Assembly (NCBI GenBank): GCA_029219245.1
Contig: JAQXTA010000040.1
Location: 33,685 to 97,684 of the forward strand
Source: Lachnospiraceae bacterium
GTDB taxonomy: Bacteria > Bacillota > Clostridia > Lachnospirales > Lachnospiraceae
Direction: 5' to 3'
DNA: 64,000 bases
Translations under genes and position numbers: made by a program
Notes under the pieces: model-generated
Databases searched by the model: none
The model's input: the letters and a program-made list of their open reading frames with translations, nothing else
Told to the model about the DNA's origin: nothing
In this document: positions 41,386-50,124 of the stretch, in pieces
Layout of the letters: each line of letters starts with the position of its first letter
Position numbering within the stretch: position 1 is the first letter of the stretch

Positions 41386-42342
41386 TCATAAGAAAAGACG
41401 TCTGACCATGTTGATCCATAATGCAAGTTGTATTTTGCAATAGTTCCCAAAATGGTCACGTTGAAATGCCACTTTATTCTCTTTTCCCTGTTTTGATGCA
41501 CACAAACAGATTCCATGAAAAAGACCTGTTACATAGGCCTTGCCAAACCCTTTTTGGAAAAAGAAAAGGGCTTTTATGGAAAAACCAATCAGGAAAAAGG
41601 GCAGATTCAGAAGAATCTGCAGAAAAGGCATGTTTTTATAAATTAGATAAACGCTGTTTTTCGATGTTAAATCTACTTTAAATTTATTGTATCGTGAGCC
41701 GGATGAAGCACTTCCGGCATGAAAAATTCTGGCATCCGGCACAAAAATATTCCGATATCCATATATCTGCGCCCGATATCCCAAATCCACATCTTCCAGA
41801 TAAGCAAAATGATTTTCGTCAAACAACCCAATTTCTTCCAGAATACTCTTGCGAAAAATCGATGCTCCACCACAAGACGAAAAGATTGGATACCCTCTCT
41901 GATACCGTTTCTCCGGCTTTCCCTTTCCAATAGCATATGCCCAGCCCAATGCACAGTACAAATCTCCGGCATCATCCAGTTTTTCTTTATCCTGCATGGA
42001 AATCATTTTGGCAGAAGCAGAAAAAACCTTCTCCTCTTTTTCCATAGCATTCTCCAATATCTGTACAAATCCCGGTTCAACTATAGTATCATTGTTCAAT
42101 AAAATAACATATGTTGTTTTCGATGCCCTGATTCCGGCATTGACTGCCTTGCAGAATCCGGTATTTTCTTCAAAGCGAATCGTTTCTATTTGAGGAAATT
42201 TTTCTTCTATCAATTCATAGCTTCCGTCCGAAGAACCATTATCAACAACAATTACATATGCTGCTTCCGTCTGTAAAGACCGGAGGCAGTTTTCCAGATA
42301 GCGTATGCCATTATAATTTGGTATCACAATCGTGGATTTCAT
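41386..42342 (-). CDS. GT2 glycosyltransferase (WbbL-like)
   Basis: A 318-residue GT-A enzyme. IVIPNYNGIRYLENCL, VIVVDNGSSDGS, GFCKAVNAGIRAS and ILLNNDTIVEPGF (NND at the DxD place) are the WbbL/RfbF rhamnosyltransferase pattern. FDENHFAYLEDVDLGYRAQIYG holds the ED catalytic motif. The C-terminal ~70 residues carry hydrophobic and basic segments that could anchor it to the membrane. It follows the 491-residue transferase by 50 bases. dTDP-rhamnose is the likely donor given rml genes upstream. Confidence 0.88.
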   Translation of the reverse strand: MKSTIVIPNYNGIRYLENCLRSLQTEAAYVIVVDNGSSDGSYELIEEKFPQIETIRFEENTGFCKAVNAGIRASKTTYVILLNNDTIVEPGFVQILENAMEKEEKVFSASAKMISMQDKEKLDDAGDLYCALGWAYAIGKGKPEKRYQRGYPIFSSCGGASIFRKSILEEIGLFDENHFAYLEDVDLGYRAQIYGYRNIFVPDARIFHAGSASSGSRYNKFKVDLTSKNSVYLIYKNMPFLQILLNLPFFLIGFSIKALFFFQKGFGKAYVTGLFHGICLCASKQGKENKVAFQRDHFGNYCKIQLALWINMVRRLFL

Positions 42343-42391
42343 CTGTTTATCTCCATTAAATCCAAATTTAATTTAATATTGTTTCGCTAAT

Positions 42392-43822
42392 TTATCGTAT
42401 CTTTATCGTCAGTTCGGGATTCCAGACTACCAGATAGCCCCTCTCATACGCTGCTCTGCCAAGCTCCAGACTCAGTTTGCGATAACCTTCCTCATCACAG
42501 GAAATACCGGATATATCTGCCAATTTCTGTTTGGCGTTTTCCCGATACGGAATCCCCGTAATCTGTTCAAAAAGGGGCTGCAGCTCTTTTCGAACACGCA
42601 TACAACGGATATCAACTGCCATACAGTCCTGAAGCAGAACCGCCCGATGTGTACTTCCCCCACTGTATTCCTTATGGATACCCTGATAAAGTTTCCTTCC
42701 GTTCCAGTTATATATACCAGATGTTATTTTATTATGCCTGTCCAAAATTCGGCCGCCAATAATCCCAACTTCCCGGCGCAACGTAAAGATGTCCGGTTCA
42801 TATGCGATGTGATAAAAGCCCAAGTGCAGGGAATGACTGACTTTGGTCTGCCATCCTTTCCGGATACAGAAATCCTCCAAAGCTGCCTTTCCTGCCTCAT
42901 AGGCATAATTTTTGCTGGCTGTATTTTCTGCTGTAGAATCTTCATGGCAACGCCAGTGGTACAGTACTTTGGGAATATGAATGATATTTTCTCTCAAATT
43001 CACTGCTCCGATATCTTCTATAACCTTCTCAACTACACGTAAGACCAGATCATAATCTTGTGCACCATCATATTCCTTCCGCAACATGAGCTGTTTTGCC
43101 ATATCCTTTTTCACAAACATCAGGTGGCAAATATAGTTATTTGATAAAATTAAATCTAAATTAAAATCATATTTTTTATTTGGCTGTATATAGTCACATG
43201 TGTTATTTTCAAATTTATCTTCATCCGAGTAGAGCAGAACCGGATTTTTCCCCATGTTCTCTGCTATTTCCAGTGCTTTTGCCATTTCATACAATGCATC
43301 CGGTGCCAAAAAATCATCATGATCGAGGAAGCCGATGTAATCACCGGTCGCTTCTTTTATTCCGACATTGGTATTTTCCGAAATGCCTCTGTTTTCTGAC
43401 AAATGAATGTACCGAATCCTTCCCTGCCAGTCGGTCGTCCCATCACTCTCTGTTACTCTTTTTGTTTCATCGATTATATATTGTTCTACTACTTTACGGA
43501 CACTGTCCCCGGCACTGGCATCCGCAAGAATCAGTTCCCAGTTTTCGTAGCTTTGTTCGATAACCGAATTTATCATTTCTTTTAGGAAGCTTTCCTTCGT
43601 TTCATAGGCCGGTACCACAAGGCTGAAACGATATGGTAAATGTTTTGTTTCTTTCCTTTGCATTGCCAGAATCTCTGCTTTCGGCTCCAGATAGACATAA
43701 TCCGCTTTCTTTTCTTCCTCGATGCGCTCTTTTGCTGCATAAAAAGCATGCCTGATACCATTTTTTTTCAAGTAATGAAAGGTTTTCCTTATGTTACTGA
43801 TTTTAAAAATACGTTTTCCCAT
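42392..43822 (-). CDS. GT2 glycosyltransferase with C-terminal extension
   Basis: A ~476-residue enzyme. The N-terminal ~45 residues are basic and helical. The GT-A domain has RFSLVVPAYETKE, GISENTNVGIKEATGDYIGFLDHDDFL (DHDD as metal motif) and the FNLDLILSNNYICHLM block, which recurs in the two larger transferases of the locus. A further ~150 residues follow, resembling the start of a second transferase unit (REVGIIGGRILDRHNKITSG) and ending VVWNPELTIKI. Start at ATG 43822 behind GGAGG. Donor unknown. Confidence 0.85.
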   Translation of the reverse strand: MGKRIFKISNIRKTFHYLKKNGIRHAFYAAKERIEEEKKADYVYLEPKAEILAMQRKETKHLPYRFSLVVPAYETKESFLKEMINSVIEQSYENWELILADASAGDSVRKVVEQYIIDETKRVTESDGTTDWQGRIRYIHLSENRGISENTNVGIKEATGDYIGFLDHDDFLAPDALYEMAKALEIAENMGKNPVLLYSDEDKFENNTCDYIQPNKKYDFNLDLILSNNYICHLMFVKKDMAKQLMLRKEYDGAQDYDLVLRVVEKVIEDIGAVNLRENIIHIPKVLYHWRCHEDSTAENTASKNYAYEAGKAALEDFCIRKGWQTKVSHSLHLGFYHIAYEPDIFTLRREVGIIGGRILDRHNKITSGIYNWNGRKLYQGIHKEYSGGSTHRAVLLQDCMAVDIRCMRVRKELQPLFEQITGIPYRENAKQKLADISGISCDEEGYRKLSLELGRAAYERGYLVVWNPELTIKIR

Positions 43823-43894
43823 TTTCCTCCGATTTATCCCCAATACTATAGAATCGCCCTGTATCACCAGGGCGATTCCAAATAAAAACTCTGT

Positions 43895-45616
43895 TTATAA
43901 ATATGTTTTCAAATCTTCTGTTAATTGATTCAATCTAGCCTCTGCATCTTCCAAGCTGGTTCCTTTCACACCCATATAGAACTTAATCTTTGGTTCGGTA
44001 CCAGATGGACGCGCACAGCACCATGAATCATTTGTTAAATCAAAGTATAATACATTCGACTGTGGAAGATTTGTCTTTCCTTCCTCTCCGGTCTCCAGAT
44101 TTAATGTCTTACCGGTATCATAATCCCTGAATTCTTTTACTTTCAACTCTCCAAAATTCTTCGGCGGATTGCTGCGCAGTTTGTTCATAATCTCTTCAAT
44201 CTGTTTAGCACCATCAATACCTTTCATGGTAATTGCATACTGGCTTTCTTTGAAATAACCGTACTTTTCGTATAAGGTAATCATCTGATCCCATACGGTT
44301 TTGTTATTCTTTTTGCACCATGCTGCCATTTCACACAGACACATAACTGCTACAATCGCATCTTTATCTCTTGCATGGGTACCGGCGAGGCATCCATAGC
44401 TTTCTTCGAGACCGAAAACATAATTATTGGAACCTGTCTGCTCAAAGAACTTAATCTGTTCACCAATATATTTGAAACCGGTTAATACTTCGATGCATTT
44501 TACGTTGTAATCCGCAGCAATAACGCCTGCCATGTTGGTTGTAACAATGGTTGTAACAAGTGCAGGATTCTCCGGCATTTTACCGGTTGCTGTTCTTTCT
44601 CTTAAAATGTATTCCGCAATCAGCATACCGGACATATTTCCGGTAAACGGAACATATTCACCACTCTTCGTATCCAGTGCATAAATACCGAGTCTGTCTG
44701 CATCCGGGTCCGTAGCAAGTACGATATCCGCATTTTTCTCTTTTGCCAGTTTCAATGCCAGTGTGAAAGCTTTCGGATCTTCCGGATTCGGATATTCCAA
44801 TGTGGTAAAGTTTGGATCCGGCATTTCCTGTTCCGGCACAACATACACGTTCTTAAATCCAAGTTCTTTTAATATTCTTCTGACCGGCACATTTCCTGTT
44901 CCATTAAAAGGAGAATATACAATCTTGATATCATCCGCTACTTCTTTGATGATTTCCGGATGAATAATCTGTTTTTTCAATTCAGCCATGTACTTATCAT
45001 CGATTTCTGCGCCGATAACCTGATATAAGCCTGCTTTCACAGCCTCTTCTTTTGCCATAGTTTTAACGGTATGATAATCGGTTACATTATTTACTTCGGT
45101 GATAATCTCTTTATCTCTCGGTGCAGTAACCTGAGCACCATCTTCCCAGTAGCATTTATATCCGTTATACTCCGGCGGATTGTGGCTTGCCGTAATAACA
45201 ATACCGGAAATACAGCCAAGTTCACGCAACGCAAAGGATAATTCCGGTGTTGGTCTTAATGCATCAAACACAAATGCTTTAATCCCGTTTGCTGCCAGAC
45301 AAAGTGCTGCTTCTTCTGCAAATTCAGGTGATTTTCTTCTGGAGTCATATGCAATTGCAACACCTTTTGCTTCTCCGCCCTGTTTCTTAATGTAATTGGC
45401 AAGACCTTGTGTTGCCTTACGAACAGTGTAAATATTCATACGGTTTGTTCCGGCACCGATAACACCTCGTAAGCCGCCCGTACCAAATGCAAGATCCTTA
45501 TAAAAGCGGTCTTCAATTTCCTTCTCATCGCCTTTAATTGCCTGAAGTTCCTGCTTGGTGTCTGCATCAAAATAGGAATCTTCCAGCCAGAATTCATACT
45601 GTTCTTTGTAGCCCAT
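43895..45616 (-). CDS. Phosphohexomutase (phosphoglucomutase/phosphomannomutase)
   Basis: A 573-residue alpha-D-phosphohexomutase interconverting hexose-6- and hexose-1-phosphate; glucose-1-phosphate feeds RmlA. Phosphoserine loop ITASHNPPEYNGYKCYW, metal loop LATDPDADRLG, sugar loop GLEESYG and phosphate-binding SGTEPKIKFYMG are intact. Start at ATG 45616, eight bases after GGAGG; an ATG five codons earlier overlaps that ribosome site. Located between glycosyltransferase genes, so it supplies precursors for this polymer. Confidence 0.95.
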   Translation of the reverse strand: MGYKEQYEFWLEDSYFDADTKQELQAIKGDEKEIEDRFYKDLAFGTGGLRGVIGAGTNRMNIYTVRKATQGLANYIKKQGGEAKGVAIAYDSRRKSPEFAEEAALCLAANGIKAFVFDALRPTPELSFALRELGCISGIVITASHNPPEYNGYKCYWEDGAQVTAPRDKEIITEVNNVTDYHTVKTMAKEEAVKAGLYQVIGAEIDDKYMAELKKQIIHPEIIKEVADDIKIVYSPFNGTGNVPVRRILKELGFKNVYVVPEQEMPDPNFTTLEYPNPEDPKAFTLALKLAKEKNADIVLATDPDADRLGIYALDTKSGEYVPFTGNMSGMLIAEYILRERTATGKMPENPALVTTIVTTNMAGVIAADYNVKCIEVLTGFKYIGEQIKFFEQTGSNNYVFGLEESYGCLAGTHARDKDAIVAVMCLCEMAAWCKKNNKTVWDQMITLYEKYGYFKESQYAITMKGIDGAKQIEEIMNKLRSNPPKNFGELKVKEFRDYDTGKTLNLETGEEGKTNLPQSNVLYFDLTNDSWCCARPSGTEPKIKFYMGVKGTSLEDAEARLNQLTEDLKTYL

Positions 45617-45686
45617 TCTTTTTTCCTCCATTTATTCTCATTTTTCTATTGTTCTCTGTAGCAATTCACTTCTATATTCTATCATA

Positions 45687-47669
45687 CTATCTGTTAATTT
45701 TCAAAGCAAAGTCACTTCGATCCAGAGAGAAATTTATATTATAATAAGGATCACCGTTTTCCAGCTCTTTTTTCCATTTTTCGCGGAAACGTTCCGATTC
45801 TTCATTGTATCGTTTTGCTTTCTCACCCTTGTCATCCAAACCTCTGGAAATCGATTCAAAATGGTACAGCTCTGCAAAAGGGGTAAAGACATTCAGATAT
45901 CCTGCTTTCCTTAGCTTCAGACAGAAGTCCACATCATTCAGTGATACGGCAAAGGTTTCATCCAGGCCTCCTACCTTGTCATAAATCTCCTTTTTTACCA
46001 TAAGACAGGCTCCGGTAACGGCTGTCACATTCTGTGCATAACAAAGTCTTCCCATATAACCAAGGTTATTGCTGCTTACCCGGTAATGGGTGTGCCCCGC
46101 TGTCCGGTGTGCTCCTAGACCAATCACCACACCCGCATGTTGGATTGTCTTATCTTCATAGTACAATTTCGCACCGACTGCACCTACATCTTTCCTTTGC
46201 GCATACATCAAAAGTTCTTCCATCCAGTCTATCGTAATCACCTGGGTATCATTATTTAACAGAAGAATATAATCACCGGTTGCTCTTGATACCCCCAGAT
46301 TATTGATACGGGAATAGTTAAACTCTCCCCGATATTCTACAATTTGAATCAGGGAATTCTGGCGAAGCTCCTCATAATACTTAAAAATCTCATCTGACGT
46401 ACTGTTGTTTTCTACGATAATAATTTCAAAATTATCATAGGTGCTCTTTTCCAAGATAGAAGAAACGCATCGACGCAAGTCCTCGCAGTGATCCTTGTTT
46501 GGAATTACAATCGATATTTTAGGATTTCCTTCTATTTCATATTTAATCCGGAAAATTGTTTCAAAAGCCTTTGTCGAAGATATCTCAAAATTTCGGAAAC
46601 CAAGACTTTTTAAATGTTCTCTCACTGCACCTTTCGCCGCATCAATCGCATAGCTTTTGGCATTGATATCCGATGCAACGCTCCCTTTATGAGAACGCCA
46701 ATAATACAAAAGCTTCGGAATATGTACCACATTCTTTGCTTTTGCGGTCAATCGGAGAATCATGTCATGATCCTGGCTGCCATCAAACTGTGAACGGAAC
46801 AACTCCGTCCCCTCCAGAAGTTTCCGGTCAAAGACACTGAAATGACAGATATAATTATTGGCACGCAGGTTATCAATTGCGAAATCCGGCTTAAAATGAA
46901 GCGTAATCATATTGTCAATGCTATTGCCATGAAACGTCGTTTCATCACAATAAATATAGTCTGCATCCTGTTCACAGATTGCCTTCATATACTCGTACAA
47001 AACACTCGGATGCAAAATATCGTCGTGGTCAAAAAGACCAATATATTCCCCGGTTGCCATAGCCAGACACTCATTCGTGTTTCCGGAAATACCGGTATTT
47101 TTTTCCAGTTTTTTATAGACAATACGACTGTCGCGTTTCCTATATTCCTGGCAGAGCTGCTCCACATAAGCATGCTCTGCATCAGATCCGTCTGCCAGAC
47201 AAAGTTCCCAATTTTCATAAGTCTGTGCCTCAACGGAATCAATCGCCTGTATCAGAAAGTTCTTCGGCGTATTATATAGTGGTACAAGAATCGAAATTTT
47301 AATTTTTTTTGGAAAAACAGTTTCCCGCTGCCTCTTCGCTTCCTCCGCGGAAGGAAAACTGGCTGTACCATGCTGTGTCTTTGCCTTTTTCTCAATTCGC
47401 TTGGTTTCTAACTTCCGTAGAATTCCTTTCACATTCCCATAATAGCCAATCCGCTCCTTGGTCCGCTGCATCCAATGTATTATGGAACGGAACGGTTTCG
47501 ACAAACGCCAAAAAAAGCTGCCCTTAATACGGTTCAGATTTTGTTCCAAATCTGCCACACGAACCTCTGCGTCTGCCAGTTTTCCGGCAAGCATACGGCT
47601 TTTTTGTTGTTCTCTCCTATAAGCTTCCTTATAAAATTGCAAATCTTCCTGTTTCTGGTTTGAATCCAT
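45687..47669 (-). CDS. Two-domain GT2 glycosyltransferase with coiled-coil head
   Basis: A ~660-residue protein with two GT-A units. An N-terminal coiled coil (~10-50: AGKLADAEVRVADLEQNLNRI then FFWRLSKPFR) is shared with the next gene upstream. Unit 1 (~105-350): ISILVPLYNTP, GISGNTNECLAMATGEYIGLFDHDD, FKPDFAIDNLRANNYICH. Unit 2 (~390-640): ISIVIPNKDHCEDLRRCVSS, NYSRINNLGVSRATGDYILL then LNNDTQV, VSLNDVDFCLKLRKAGYLNV. The tandem arrangement fits an enzyme adding two residues, or a polymerase-type transferase building a repeat unit, as in rhamnan synthesis. Start at ATG 47669 behind GGAGG. Confidence 0.9.
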   Translation of the reverse strand: MDSNQKQEDLQFYKEAYRREQQKSRMLAGKLADAEVRVADLEQNLNRIKGSFFWRLSKPFRSIIHWMQRTKERIGYYGNVKGILRKLETKRIEKKAKTQHGTASFPSAEEAKRQRETVFPKKIKISILVPLYNTPKNFLIQAIDSVEAQTYENWELCLADGSDAEHAYVEQLCQEYRKRDSRIVYKKLEKNTGISGNTNECLAMATGEYIGLFDHDDILHPSVLYEYMKAICEQDADYIYCDETTFHGNSIDNMITLHFKPDFAIDNLRANNYICHFSVFDRKLLEGTELFRSQFDGSQDHDMILRLTAKAKNVVHIPKLLYYWRSHKGSVASDINAKSYAIDAAKGAVREHLKSLGFRNFEISSTKAFETIFRIKYEIEGNPKISIVIPNKDHCEDLRRCVSSILEKSTYDNFEIIIVENNSTSDEIFKYYEELRQNSLIQIVEYRGEFNYSRINNLGVSRATGDYILLLNNDTQVITIDWMEELLMYAQRKDVGAVGAKLYYEDKTIQHAGVVIGLGAHRTAGHTHYRVSSNNLGYMGRLCYAQNVTAVTGACLMVKKEIYDKVGGLDETFAVSLNDVDFCLKLRKAGYLNVFTPFAELYHFESISRGLDDKGEKAKRYNEESERFREKWKKELENGDPYYNINFSLDRSDFALKINR

Positions 47670-47736
47670 TTTTTCCTCCATTTTGAAGAATCATAAAAAT
47701 AAAATCCTGTTTTGATTTTTGCATTTATTCATTTTA

Positions 47737-50121
47737 TTATACTTCCATCACTTTGTCCGACCATGCAAGAAGCTGTTCCCCGGTCGCCAAATCAATTGCC
47801 ATCATACCTATGTGCCAGATTCCGTTTTGCAAGTTTTCCTTCTTAATACGGACAACAAATCCGGCTAACGAAATATTGTTTTCTTCCGGAAGAATGGCTT
47901 CTACATCTTTTCGAAACCAGGGAAATGGTTCCACTTTGTAAAAAGTATCGTTTTCCCGCTGTAAAACAATACTTCTTTGGAATCTCGCGTTATCGGCTCC
48001 CGGAACATAACTCCACCCCATAAGGTACATAATATCCGGCTCTTCCCGGTGAATTTTGTGCTGTTTTTCGGCTCTGTCCACTGTAAGTTGTAAAACTCCC
48101 TGATGCATTTCCGCAAGTTGTCCTGCATTTTCAACGCAAAATTTCGTTGTTTTTAATTTGTTTTCATAATCAAATTTAAAATTACAGGTGTAATTTGATG
48201 CATTGTCTATTAAATTTTTATGATAAAAAACATCTTTGTTTTCCATCTGCGGATGTCTTTTATATAGCTTTTCTTTCTCTTGTAACAGTCTCTCCCATTT
48301 TCCCTCATCTTCTTCGTCCAATCCTCTGCTTAAGGATTCATGATGATATAAAACCGCATCGTTACGCAGAACATTCAGATAGCCTGCTTCCAGTAGTTTA
48401 AAACAGAAATCCACATCATTATAAGCTACCTTCATGGATTCGTCCAGACCGCCCACTTCTTCATACTTACTGCGTTTTACCATGAGGCAGGCCGCAGTCA
48501 CACCAATCATATCGTAAGTAACCTGATTATGTCCATAATAATAATTTCTGTCATCTGGAAAAGTAATTAACTTATGAGAAGGGCCGATATCCAGATTGGT
48601 AATTCCGGCATGCTGGATATTCTCACTGCCTGCATACCAGAGCTTTGCTCCAACGGCACCCACATGGGGCTGCATGGCCTGCCCCGTCATAATCCGCAGC
48701 CAATCTTTCTCAATAATTTCAATATCATCATTTAAAAGAAGAATATAATCTCCCTTTGCATGTGCCACACCCAGATTACACATCTTTGAAAAATTAAACT
48801 CCATCGGTTGATACAGATACTGAAAATCATATTGTTTCTGTAACTCTTCCATATGCTTTTTGTTTTCCGGGTTACTGCCATTATCTACCACAATAAATTC
48901 ATATTGCCCTGTTTCAAACTCCGTTTTCTCACAAAAAGAGGATAAACATTGCTCCAGCACCGCCGGATGATCCTTTGATGGTATAATAACCGAAACAAAA
49001 GGGGTCTTATAGCTGCAATCTGCAGAAGTAGCTTCCGGCTTCGTCTGCAAATCGTAAACGATATGGTAAATATCCGGCACCGGACCGGTTTCCAGATGAG
49101 CTTTGATTCCACGTCTTTTCAGTGCATCTTCCCGTACAGTGCAAAAAGAAGCATTGGCACCATTCATATCCTTTCCATGCTCCAGTTCTTCCTGCAAAAG
49201 TTTTTCTACCGCTTCCAAAACGTCTCCACCCATCGCTTTGGTTTGTTCCATTGCCACCTTTCCTGCCTCATCCGGATCATACCGGTTATGAAACAGGATT
49301 TCTTCTATATGTCCAATCCGGCATACATTATCTTTCTGTTCCAATTCGTCGGCTTTTTCCTCCAAGCGCAGGCACAAATCATAGAAAGCTTTATAATCAG
49401 TGTTTTCTTGTGGAATATGCTCTAACAAAGCACCGGCAAAAGTGCTTCGTACCACCAAAAGATGTCCTATATAGCAGAAGGACAAAAGTGTATCCGGAGA
49501 CCAATCCGGCTTAAACCACGGGTGCATACGATTTTGGGGGTCTTCCCAATAATAATCCTCATCCGAATACGCAAAAAAGCAGCATTTTCTTTCATCAAAC
49601 CATGATTTAACTTTTTCTCTTATGCTGTTATCTACAAATCCGGTACCGCATATAAGAATCACCAAATCGGTATTCTCTATATCGATTCTCGTCCATCCAT
49701 CTACAGAAATGCCACATTTATCACATTTTTCATCATAACTATTGTTATTTATTTTGTCTGTCATCTGAAGATACGGATGTTTTTGCCGGTATGTCTCTTG
49801 CTCGTAAGCATGCATCCATTTCATTGCTTTCTCATTTAAAGCAACCGCATTTTCTTTCTTTGGAGCCTCGTTTATCTCCTCTTTTCCTTCTTTTTCAGAA
49901 GCACTTCTTCCTTTGAAAAGAGCATGATAGTATTTTCTAATGGGCACCGACACTCTCCAGAATACATTGTTCTGGATACGGTTAATCCGCGCTGTCAATT
50001 CGGCCTCTTGGGCTTCTGTATCTGCCAGTTTCTCTGCAAGTATATTGTTTTCTTTTGACTCGTTTCTATAAGCCGCGCGATAATAAGCCGCCCAGTCATA
50101 GGAAGATGCTTTTTTATCCAT
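47737..50121 (-). CDS. Large two-domain GT2 glycosyltransferase with beta-sandwich tail
   Basis: A 794-residue protein. A coiled-coil head (NNILAEKLADTEAQEAEL then INRIQNNVFWRVSVPIRKY) matches that of the downstream enzyme. Unit 1 (~140-320) is divergent but keeps YSDEDYYW and the family signature FKPDWSPDTLLSFCYIGHL. Unit 2 (~370-620) is canonical: VSVIIPSKDHPAVLEQCLSS, NLGVAHAKGDYILLLNDDIE, VAYNDVDFCFKLLEAGYLNV. A C-terminal domain (~650-794) looks all-beta and may bind glycan. The start codon lies 3 bases after the stop of the methyltransferase-kinase gene, so their products are tightly co-expressed. Unit 1 may be inactive as a transferase. Confidence 0.9.
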   Translation of the reverse strand: MDKKASSYDWAAYYRAAYRNESKENNILAEKLADTEAQEAELTARINRIQNNVFWRVSVPIRKYYHALFKGRSASEKEGKEEINEAPKKENAVALNEKAMKWMHAYEQETYRQKHPYLQMTDKINNNSYDEKCDKCGISVDGWTRIDIENTDLVILICGTGFVDNSIREKVKSWFDERKCCFFAYSDEDYYWEDPQNRMHPWFKPDWSPDTLLSFCYIGHLLVVRSTFAGALLEHIPQENTDYKAFYDLCLRLEEKADELEQKDNVCRIGHIEEILFHNRYDPDEAGKVAMEQTKAMGGDVLEAVEKLLQEELEHGKDMNGANASFCTVREDALKRRGIKAHLETGPVPDIYHIVYDLQTKPEATSADCSYKTPFVSVIIPSKDHPAVLEQCLSSFCEKTEFETGQYEFIVVDNGSNPENKKHMEELQKQYDFQYLYQPMEFNFSKMCNLGVAHAKGDYILLLNDDIEIIEKDWLRIMTGQAMQPHVGAVGAKLWYAGSENIQHAGITNLDIGPSHKLITFPDDRNYYYGHNQVTYDMIGVTAACLMVKRSKYEEVGGLDESMKVAYNDVDFCFKLLEAGYLNVLRNDAVLYHHESLSRGLDEEDEGKWERLLQEKEKLYKRHPQMENKDVFYHKNLIDNASNYTCNFKFDYENKLKTTKFCVENAGQLAEMHQGVLQLTVDRAEKQHKIHREEPDIMYLMGWSYVPGADNARFQRSIVLQRENDTFYKVEPFPWFRKDVEAILPEENNISLAGFVVRIKKENLQNGIWHIGMMAIDLATGEQLLAWSDKVMEV

Positions 50122-50124
50122 TGT

